Source: Cladocopium goreaui (taxonomy: Eukaryota > Sar > Dinophyceae > Suessiales > Symbiodiniaceae). Taken from it: DNA of 64,000 bases. Numbering within the stretch: position 1 is the stretch's first letter; each line of letters begins with the position of its first letter. The stretch is from assembly GCA_947184155.2 (NCBI GenBank), contig CAMXCT020006323.1:21001-85000 (forward strand), in the 5' to 3' direction. A program made the translations under genes and the position numbers. Positions 55,419 through 64,000 of this stretch are shown here, piece by piece. Under the pieces are notes generated by a model. It saw only the letters and a program-made list of their open reading frames with translations, had not been told where the DNA came from and searched no databases.

Positions 55419-56987
55419 CTCCACCCTGGCCAAATCTGTTCCATGGATGTTCGAATCCCAAGAACGCAGCCATGAGATGCCATGAGGCTATGAGCTATCA
55501 CCCTCCTTAGAAAGGGGATGGAGGCAGTGGGACTTCCAGCAAAAACTGCGATTACTGGTTAATGGTCTTCTTGGCCCTGCTTTTCAGATGTGGGGCAGCA
55601 TAATGTGACATAATGGAGATCGGATGCATGTGTTTGTCCTTCAAAAAATGTCCAGAACTTGAAGAGAAATGTTGGATCCGAAATTAAATTGTTGGAAGAT
55701 AACATGATAATTTCTGCACCTCAGTCTGCAAGTCCCCAACCAAAAAAAAAAAGATACATATTCCCAAGATTCCAGCGGCCCGTCCTGTCATTGGTCGCCA
55801 TCCTGCGGATTCTTTGAGGCCCCCCAATGCGTCAGACACTGGGCCGTTTCACGACCCAAGGGTATCCTGGTTTTCACGTCCATGACTGACTGAGAAGTCA
55901 ATATTTATGGGGATGTGAAATGCTAGTTACTATAGTTTTAGTTTTGCGGTGTATGATTTTGACCTATACCAGTTTTCGAATCTCCAGAAATGTCAAGATG
56001 TCAGCGTTCTCCGAAAATTGAAAATATTATCTAGTTTTTCCCCAGCTATGAACTCCAGTATCATCTCAAATGGCTTCCATGATACCCTTTCACCACATCA
56101 AGGTATCCTGCCCTCCAACACCAGCCTGCCCACTTCTGTGCTAAGCTTGGACAGGATGCGCTACTTGGGGGGACAGCAGTCCTTTCAAATCACAAACAAT
56201 TTCCTTGAAGGTAATTTGCATGGAGGGAACTCACTTATTTTGTTCTTTGCAGAAAAAGATACCATTTTGAATTCTTTCGAAGGCCGCGTGCTCATAGTTC
56301 GAAAAAAATACATGTTGGACTTAGTGAGTCTATCTTGACGCTGCACAAAGCCTCAGCTTGAAACAACAAGCTGTTATGCTTGCTAACTGTCACTGCGCTT
56401 GAGGGAAACAGCACCGATGCACTCTCAATCCCCGCTGTCGACTAGCAGCTAATTACCCGTCCACACCTTGCCAAGCGGCAGGTGTGGATCCGAGTTGTGG
56501 ACCCCCATATTGACCCACTGGCAGTCATTGTAGTGTACCATCGTGAACCAGCTGGTTGCCACTTTACGGGCCAAGAAGTTTGGCCTGTGCCTAAGTTTTT
56601 GCAGCCTAGAAAAGACCAGAACAAACCCAGGTGTCCAGATGAACTTCCGAGGGGGTTCAGAATGATCTGTGAATTGATTTTGTATGACGCTGTGGTGTTC
56701 GCCAAAGTACCAGGGTGTTGACTTATTTGCTACCAAATGCGTTTTGTGGTAGGTGCAATGAGAACATTCCTGTCATGTGATGTTCCTGCATTTCGGGCTC
56801 TTCAAGTCATCTCTTCCAATGTGAACCCCAATTTTGCCCTTACAATGGTCTGTCTTCAAACACAAAAGAGCCCTCCCAATAAGCTACGATGTCCGAAACC
56901 TCCTGTTGACATACTCCCTCATCCCCATGTACTGCATGAGGGCCTAGTATCACCGGAGCAACAAAGGCCAAGAAGCCCCCCTTGGCA
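55419..56987. other. Intergenic stretch
   Basis: Open frames near 55949-56338 lack codon bias. No repeat family or exon is fixed. Confidence 0.4.
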
Positions 56988-57180
56988 TCAACTTCTCAGA
57001 TTCCATCTTTTTCTCTCAGCAGCGGTGATCAGTTTTGAAGCGATGAGATCGCGGTCTCTGAGAGCTGTGCTGCGTGCGCGGTTCTGTACCCTGCTCCGGT
57101 TGCACAACTCATCAAACCAAATGAACGATGGCAATGTGGAAGTGCTGAAACGAGGGCCACAGTCCAAATCGTCCGTTCCC
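56988..57180 (-). CDS. Candidate terminal exon, unknown product
   Basis: Minus strand reads DDLDCGPRFSTSTLPSFIWF then DELCNRSRVQNRARSTALRD then RDLIASKLITAAERKRWNLR and TGA. Arg-rich, helical, balanced. The acceptor is not clear. Codon choice leans to G/C endings. Confidence 0.4.
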
Positions 57181-57847
57181 ACGAGTTTCCCAGGACCAAA
57201 AGAAAGGCATGAAATTGGAAGGTTTCATCACAGGCTCTTTTGTCAGCTGTTCGCTTCAAGATAAGTTCATTTAAATCTGTCAAATAGCTCTGTACGAAAC
57301 AATATGGGGTATGGGTGTGGCAACCCAGAATGGAGCACGAATTAGCCCGCTAATTCCTAATCCTAATCATTTCCGGAAGTAAACTGTACAAGTTTGGGGT
57401 AGATAATGTTGAGCCATACCCGTGCAGAGAATTGCAACTTGATGTTCATCAATGTTCATCAACACAAACTTGCTCAATAGCCATCTCAGTTGTCGAACTA
57501 ATGTTAAACCCAAACACGCAGCAAATTATATCCCTGATATTTCCCTGCCAATTTGTAAAGTGCAAGCGTTCAGCAAATCACAATTAAGTGTCCCTCTGTG
57601 CATTGAGTCCAGCAAGTCAACCTTCCATCCAGCAATTTAGCGGAATTCACCAATATGCTGGACTGGGAGAATTTGCTGGTAAAGCAATGCAACGTGCATT
57701 GTTGTGAAGATCGTTTCATTGCAACTGCGAGTGTATCAGTCGCAGAAAACTTGCCTGCCAGCATTGGGCTCAAGAAATCATGGCATCTGTGGCTTTCTGA
57801 ATGTTTCTGGCAAATTTGGCACCAATCGCCACTAGCCTTGCCACGGC

Positions 57848-57904
57848 TCAGTTGGCGACATAGCCACCGCCCACCAAGCACTTCTTGAAGCCATCCTCCA
57901 GTTC
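57848..57904 (-). CDS. Candidate terminal exon
   Basis: After GGATAG the minus strand reads ELEDGFKKCLVGGGYVAN and TGA with almost every codon ending in G or C. An alternative longer minus frame through the same bases (YKYLEAPLCGAPLDRNWR) continues from 58038 (VVDDQVSTTYTAQIHLRPSM) without an intron. Only one can be right. Product unknown. Confidence 0.33.
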   Translation of the reverse strand, partial: ELEDGFKKCLVGGGYVAN

Positions 57905-60374
57905 CTATCCAGGGGAGCACCACATAGGGGTGCTTCGAGATACTTGTAAGAAATGGGAGGGAAACTGCTCATGGCATTCATACTGGGCCGTAAGTGAATC
58001 TGGGCCGTATAGGTAGTCGAGACCTGGTCGTCAACCACAACGGGGAGATATATCCCAGATGCAAATCATAAAAACTTCAGGAATCATCCCTCCAGGGGCA
58101 AACCTGACCCCCAAACCTCAGCAGTTTTACCAAGGTTGGCGAAATCGGTGATTGGGCAGTGCAGCCATTTTGGCGCACTGCGAAGATTGGATGGCAGAGG
58201 TGGATACAGGTCCAAGCGCACCTTTTTTCCTTCGGATGTCTAAATGATCTGCGGAATTCAGAAATCGGGTGCATCCTTGGTGCATCCATGAAAAAATTGG
58301 TGGTTTCCCTCTGATATGAGTTGTGCATAGTCATCATCATCCCAAGTTGGGGAATGGCAAAGACAAAATCTGGCTAATCTGAAGGGAGTGCTTGAACCTG
58401 TGGCCAAGGAAAAGGAGCCATCTAGGAATCTAGGACTGGAAGTAGCTGGACCACATCCTGCAGCTCTTTTGATCTCCTTCAGTAAGCTAGGTTCCAAGGT
58501 GAAATTGGAAGTTGGATTTGGGTTTTCATCCGCCACGTTCCAAGAAGTGGGTTTGAATGACTAAAAGCAGCTTCCAAAGTGAAAGGTCATTCCACATGGT
58601 AAATCCTGGAGCTCTGTCCACTCATTTGTTGCTTCTTCGGCAGCTCTTGCTGAGCGCAGGAGGGGTGCAGACCCCAAGCTTCTGACCCCAAGCTTCTGTT
58701 TCTAGGAGGACCAAAGTGTTGGGTCCACAAAACCATCCAAGACATGCTGCATGACTGAAGGGGGTGGCGAAGTGGACCCAAAACCTTGGTGCTGTTGGTC
58801 CTATCCAATAATCCCCCATGTTTGCCATGTTTGTTGCGACCTGTGGGCCCATGGCTTTGCTGGGCCGAGCACAGGTCACATCTCTGCTAATGCTGACAGA
58901 ATCCGCTCGGCCGCCACTGCACCATCGCTGCGATTCACCAGGAAAGCAGCAACCACCTGACATGCTGCAGGGCCCCGAGTTAAAATGGGGGTGGGGGGAT
59001 AGAGACTATCATAGGGATGTCAATTCACATGTCCAAACAATATGAGGGTTGTTTCTGCCAGAGATTGGAGATACTCCTCAAAATACACCCTGCTGTATCT
59101 GTTTCCGTATGGGTTTGGGATACACGGCCGCAACTTAAGTTCATCTCACCTGCTTCTTGCGGGGTCATACCATACGTTAGAAAATGGGGCTCAGGCTTTG
59201 ACTATCAGGAGTGGCTACCAGGAACATCCCTGCAACACTTCAGAGTTCCTGTGGTAGCCCTTTTCTCGTGACAAATCATCTGAAAATTGCCAACTGGTGA
59301 AGTGTCAAATAGAGTTCTTGTCGAATCACCCAAGGCAGTGACATCAAGAGTAGTTTTTTTCAATTCTATACTGAAGTGCGCACAATCCCAAGAAGTTCGT
59401 CGCCAAGAAGCAGGGCGGGATTGGTTCGGCAGCAGCACTGCAAAGGAACCATTGCAGGCAGCATGTCCCAAGACTTCTCTGTCGTCGGGCCTCACAGCAA
59501 GTGCAGAGCCAAGTGCAGAGCTGGCAAATGTCTTTCCTTAAACCTTTTGGGTTTCAGTGACCTTTTCGCTCGACTGTGGGCGGATGTTTTATACCCTTTC
59601 CAGAAATTCCGTGTCGAAGTCATGAACCGTTTCATGTTCACGGAGTTTCTAGGTCACCCGGACAGGCGCAGTCGTTGGAGGCCCAAGCCCCACCTTAGGA
59701 CTTGGCGCCAGTGGCAACAGTCAATCTGCCAGGCCATGTCAGGCTGGATGGGGTGCCAGCTGGATCAATTTTGGAGTTTGAGCCTTCACCATTCAACCAA
59801 TTTAAAGCAATTCAAACCAATTTATGTGTATATATATATACCAATTTAAACCATCCAATTTTCAAGGGTGTTGATCGGGAAGGTAGAATTGACTTTTTCA
59901 AAGCAGAGGAATCACGACCAAGTCCACCATGTGGTGATTCTGGATATCCAATGATTGCTGGTGCCCTAACGAGCTCGGGAAATCACGGGGCCCGCACTCG
60001 GCGTTCTGAAACCTCTCCAGGTGGTGGGGCAAACGACAAGGCTCCGAGTCACCACCTTGCAGGATCCCGTGGACAGAAGGAGATTATCCCAGCCTCAAAA
60101 CTCTTGGAGGTGGAGTAGAATGAGTAACTAATGAAATGTGGATTTATAAACCATCCAATTTCTTGAGTGAATAAATCTAAGTGTGTAATGTGTGTTATAA
60201 ATATATATAAATATACCCATTATATAATTGTTGACATCCCTACTTGGAGGATCATCCTAAGATCATCGGAGCTAGTACCTGGTCAATGCCCTAGCGAAAA
60301 AGTCCGCCGTTCCACTGTTGCGGATTGTTGCAGCATGTATATCAACAGTAACGAAAGTAGCCATTCTTTCTTAC
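57905..60374. other. Mostly unassigned stretch
   Basis: Possible exon at 57945-58038 (minus) as mentioned for the neighbouring exon. Minus 58258-58536 and 58622-58963 and plus 59377-59541 are open, but frames compete and splice context is weak. A (TATA) run lies at 59829-59839. Confidence 0.35.
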
Positions 60375-60525
60375 CTCTCGCGATCCGTCGGCTGATCCAG
60401 GCATTTCCTGTCGTTTTCCCAAAACAAACCAGGCCTTTCGGTGGCTTTCGCGACCGCGCGGCTTCGTTCCACATCCGCTGCGATAAACAGGTTCCGTGCG
60501 CCGCGCGCAAGGCCTTGGCAGTGTC
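60375..60525 (-). CDS. Candidate internal exon with consensus donor
   Basis: Acceptor CCATGCGCAG and perfect GTAAGA donor (GCGAGAG|GTAAGA) bound 151 nt. Reads DTAKALRAAHGTCLSQRMWN then EAARSRKPPKGLVCFGKTTG then NAWISRRIAR, strongly GC-ending codons. Basic protein of unknown family. Two other frames are open (ARNLFIAADVERSRAVAKAT), so the frame is chosen by phase and composition. Confidence 0.5.
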
Positions 60526-60941
60526 CTGCGCATGGCTGTGGCAAAGGGACCATTGTACGGTTGGATGTGAATGTAAGCAACAGCAACACGTAAGGAGGAT
60601 AGAGGATTTAATCAACCCTCCCAACCAGCAAGTGCTCAGAAACCATACTGGTTGCAATTCGGTGATTTGGATGTTTTTTGGGGCAGGCCTCATGATGATT
60701 GATGGGTTGTAACCATGGCTACTACAGCCAACTGAGGTCGAACCGGATATGCTCCAGACTAGTTCCAGCACTGGAACATCCGTCGACAAGGATTAGAAAG
60801 CGAATCCAAGACCTGCAACACCTGTGCTCGGAAAGCCTTCCATAAAGATCCACCATAAAGTATATTCCGAATATTCCCTTTTATTATTCATAGGTAGGCC
60901 ACAACTTCAAGGTTCATCTTGAAACTCGGCACTTCACGGGT

Positions 60942-61223
60942 TCAACATGGTTCAACATGGTTCAACATCTTCTCCTTGGCTGTGGCAAAGGCCTGTCTCC
61001 CTGGCAGCACGTGGGTCTTTGGGATCTCGCGGTTCAAGGCGGCCGGGTTGAACCAATGCTCCCGACCTGGGGCTAAACTGGGCTGGAGGGATGGATTCAA
61101 ACCTGGGATGATCAGAGCTGCTCGATGGTGGGGATTCATGATTTTTTGAAACTGCATAGGAGCCAGCCAACTGTCGATCGTAACCGTAACGTCATTCCAA
61201 TCAGAGATTCCAATCAGGGACAC
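60942..61223 (-). CDS. Candidate exon, unknown product
   Basis: Minus strand reads VSLIGISDWNDVTVTIDSWL then APMQFQKIMNPHHRAALIIP then GLNPSLQPSLAPGREHWFNP then AALNREIPKTHVLPGRQAFA then TAKEKMLNHVEPC and TGA. GC-ending codons in the second half. The end coincides with three tandem GGTTCAACAT words, so the stop may lie outside the true exon. Confidence 0.45.
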   Translation of the reverse strand: MSLIGISDWNDVTVTIDSWLAPMQFQKIMNPHHRAALIIPGLNPSLQPSLAPGREHWFNPAALNREIPKTHVLPGRQAFATAKEKMLNHVEPC

Positions 61224-61889
61224 CGAAGGTGAGGCATTTTAGCCTGCAACAGCCCTGAATTTGGGCCTGTTCTGCTTTGCATCCCAGCTGCTGCCAGCAA
61301 CTGGTAGAGTTTACACGTCGTATGCAGAACTGTTCCATGTGCATTCAGGAAATTGTTTGCTGCGCGTATCTAACCATCCTTATGTTAACATCATCCTATT
61401 GTTTAGCTTACAGATGAAACCTCCCATGGTCGCGCCACCATTCAATGGTTGTTCCTGGGTGTCCCAGACCGAAGAAACTCATCCACATGCCATGCTCTGC
61501 CTGGTTGGTGAGTTGGTCGCTATGGGATGGAAATAGAGGAAAATTGAGACTGGGTGGAGTGTACAACCCAATCATACCCAGATTATGCCTGGTTTCAACT
61601 GTACAGTACAGATGAACCTGCGTAAATGAATTTCTATACTTTGTATGCCTACACAGCCTATACATTTACAAATTTGTATATGATGTACTCTGAGGCTTTG
61701 CTGATATTGCCAACCACTCTCCAAGGTCAAAAGCAAATCCAAATGAATGTTTTCAGATTGTAACCACACTGCTGGGGAAGGAAGGACTAGAAATTATCAA
61801 GGGAAACAAAATACTTCTGGTCACCATCCTTGCTGTTTGTAAGTATGAATACTGCACTTCAACAAACGTCAGAATCAAAAAATCAATGG
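61224..61889. other. Intergenic or intronic stretch
   Basis: No exon or repeat is fixed here. Confidence 0.4.
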
Positions 61890-61968
61890 TTTCCTCGCCT
61901 TTTGTCCTGCCGTCGCGGTCTTGCTTTTGCCCCGGTTGGTGGCGTCGATGAAGTGCTCGAATCTTGGA
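61890..61968 (-). CDS. Candidate exon, unknown product
   Basis: After ATTGCTCCAAG the minus strand reads FEHFIDATNRGKSKTATAGQ then KAR with almost all codons GC-ending, stopping near a GAAACC site (GA donors are used in dinoflagellates). Short, no family. Confidence 0.35.
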
Positions 61969-62264
61969 GCAATCGAGGTTTTGCACAGCTACTTTGGGTT
62001 AAACACATAGTGATTGCTTGGCAGGATTTGGCAGTTAAAAACAGATATCCAAAAGTTGGATTTTTGAATCGGTCCGCAATTGTTTGGGGATATGTTTTCC
62101 GTTTTTTTTGTTGTTCTGTCCCTTTTCCTTGCTATTTGCAGCAGTTCGGAGCTGGAAGGTGCGATTTTAACGGTATTTGCAGCATTTTTGAGCTGGACCT
62201 CGCATTTTCCATGGAGTTCGCAACATTTTCGTGCTCGAACTGTTCATGGAACATGGTAGTTTGC

Positions 62265-62525
62265 AACTAGGGTTCATTTAGGGTTGGTTTTAGTGCTAGT
62301 TTAGTTTTTTTTAGGTTTTAAAATCTATTTAGGGTTAGTTTAGGATTCATTTAGGGTTGGTTTTACTTAGGTTTGGTTCATGATCTATTTAAGGTTGGTT
62401 TAGGATTAGGGTTGGTTGTAGTGTTTAGATTTGGTTAAAATATATTTAGGGTTGGTTTAGGATCCATTTAAAAGTGGTTTTGGGTTTATTTGGGTTTGGT
62501 TTTGGGTTTTTTGTAGGTTTGTTTT
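62265..62525 (+). repeat. Degenerate TTTAGGG-like repeats
   Basis: Words ATTTAGGGTTGGTTTTAG, TTTAGGGTTAGTTTAGGATT and TTTAGGGTTGGTTTTACTTA recur with a spacing of about 20-60 bp. TTTAGGG is the plant-type telomere repeat also used by dinoflagellates. The block is too decayed to be a working telomere. Confidence 0.6.
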
Positions 62526-62859
62526 GGCTGACACGACATCTAACGACCCCAAGCGGCTGGCTATTTTTTGCAGAGTTGTCTTGTCACATGTCTTATTTGA
62601 CATCTTGATTTCTCTGTGCTTGGTGTGTCTTGGGTGTAGGGGCGTTTGGGGTGGCTAATAACGTAACGTGTTGTCGTTTTTTCTTTTGGCAGATGCCTTC
62701 AACTATCTTAAACTGTCTTTTGACACACTCTCGATGCTACGCCTCAAATTTCTCTCTTGTAATCCGCCGACCCCTGCCTAGCCTTGGCCTAGGCGGGGCG
62801 GCGCCTGGGATCACCGTAGGTGTGCGACATTAACTGCTTGTGAGACTGAGAGCTTTCCC

Positions 62860-63920
62860 TGCCGAGCATCGCTGCAGCGTAGAATTTTCGCTGCCGAGCT
62901 TCGCTGCAGCTTCAGCCCGTTGCCAAGGGCTGCACTGCTGCAGGCTCCCGAGCGGCGACGCAGGCCCTGCAAACTGCTTCTACATAGGCTTTCGACACTG
63001 CTGCGTGGCACGTTTTTGGCCACGCCTTGAAAGCCTTAAAACCCTTAGACCTTCAAAACCCTTAAAAGCCCAAAGCCCTCCGCTGAAGCTTTCGAAGGCT
63101 CCTCAACCGAGGCCGTGGGCCATCCTCTGCAAGCACCGCCAAAACAAACCCAAGCGGCGACGTGGACCCTGCTGCTAAAACAAGCCTCGCCCTGGCCGCA
63201 GTACGCCGCCAAAACAAGCGTGAGCGGCGACGTAAGCCGTGCAAACTGCTTCTACTTTCGCTTTCGAAACTGTTGCGTGGCTGCCCTGGCCGCAGTTTGC
63301 TGCCAAAACCACCCCGAGCGGTGAGGTAGGCCCTGCAAAATGCTTCTATATAGGCTTTCGAAAATGCTGCGTGGCACCCTTTGGCCACGCCTTCAAAACC
63401 TTAAAAAACTTAAAACCTTTGAAACTTCCTGCAAACTTCTTCTATAGAGGCTTTCGAAACTGCTGCGCAGGCTCCCGAGCGGCGACGTAGGCCCTGCAAA
63501 CTGCTTCTATACAGGCTTTCGAAACTGCTGCGTGGCACGTTTTAGCCACGCCTTGAAAGCCTTAAAAGCCTTAAGTCCTGCAAACTTCTTCTATAGAGGC
63601 TTTCGAAACTGCTGCGCAGGCTCCCGAGCAGCAACGTAGGCCCTGCAAACTGCTTCTATATTATAGGCTTTTGAAACTGCTGCGTGGCACGTTTTAGCCA
63701 CGCCTTGAAAGCCTTAAATACTCTTAAAACCTTCAGAACCTCAAAACTGTAAAAACCTTAAAAGCCTCCGCTGCAGCTGTCGATTGGTCCCGAGCGGCGA
63801 CGCAGGCCCTGCAAACTGCTTCTATATAGGCTTTCGAAACTGCTGCGTGGCACTTTCTAGCCACGCCTTGAAAGCTTTAAAACCCTTAAGACCTTTAAAA
63901 CCCTCAAAGCCCTCAAAAGC
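62860..63920 (+). repeat. ~65-150-bp foldback satellite
   Basis: Units carry GAGCGGCGACGTAGGCCCTG, CAAACTGCTTCTATATAGGC and a foldback: GGCTTTC, spacer, GCGTGGC, ACGTTTTA, GCCACGC, CTT, GAAAGCC. The GCTGCG core recurs near 62993, 63260, 63361, 63459, 63525, 63607, 63675 and 63837. Runs of CTTAAAACC separate units. Open frames here follow the repeats. Confidence 0.9.
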
Positions 63921-64000
63921 TTGCGTCTCCATGCCCTTTTCGCTGGTTCCACGCTACCAACTGCTACCTTTGCTTCTACACGCCCCTACTTACCCGACTT

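Noticed and set aside
58155..58190. AGCCATTTTGGC as a relict dinoflagellate spliced leader
   Set aside because: Only about twelve bases match, the GCTCAAG end is absent, and the word sits in a local hairpin (CAGTGC ... GCACTG) that explains it as well.

Overview
The window looks like nuclear DNA of a dinoflagellate, most probably of the Symbiodiniaceae kind, though the species cannot be fixed from sequence alone. The signs are: a Ty1/copia retrotransposon whose layout fits dinoflagellate copia elements; very low gene density; short GC-rich coding islands in AT-rich, repeat-laden DNA; exon-like islands mostly on one strand; and degenerate TTTAGGG-type (dinoflagellate telomere-like) repeats. 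No operon, Shine-Dalgarno site, rRNA, tRNA or CRISPR array was recognised. I found no intact dinoflagellate spliced leader.

The clearest object is a complete LTR retrotransposon on the minus strand (10951-19589). It has two LTRs of 245 bp that I read as identical, an ATAAG target duplication, a tRNA-iMet-like primer site, a gag-protease frame (16854-19106) and an integrase-RT-RNaseH frame (11285-16534). Between protease and integrase lies a stretch resembling a C5 DNA methyltransferase. It is crossed by one TGA, and a +1 frame change follows it. After RNaseH the polyprotein carries an unusual tail with hydrophobic segments, a coiled coil and a His/Cys motif.

Layout: 1-1290, a 66-bp coding-like tandem array. 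1300-8540, intergenic DNA with microsatellites. 8544-8943, two plus-strand exons. 10951-19589, the copia element. 19928-25480, minus-strand exon candidates with two copies of a TACCCTCTGGT-ended foldback element. 24-32 kb, large microsatellites and a 54-bp palindromic array. 34-41 kb, dispersed exon candidates including a Gly-rich protein. 42.9-45.3 kb, a GC-rich satellite inside a GTGTGTGAAAGATGG minisatellite. 46.7-49.9 kb, three satellites sharing a core. 49.9-52.2 kb, hairpin modules. 52.4-62 kb, minus-strand exon candidates, including a complete small two-exon gene with an N-terminal MSLDQVIK motif, and the third foldback copy. 62.3-63.9 kb, telomere-like and foldback satellites.

Exon calls outside the retrotransposon rest on AG/GT boundaries, GC-ending codons and open frame only. 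They are fragments of genes whose full structure cannot be assembled here. Long open frames inside tandem repeats are not treated as genes.
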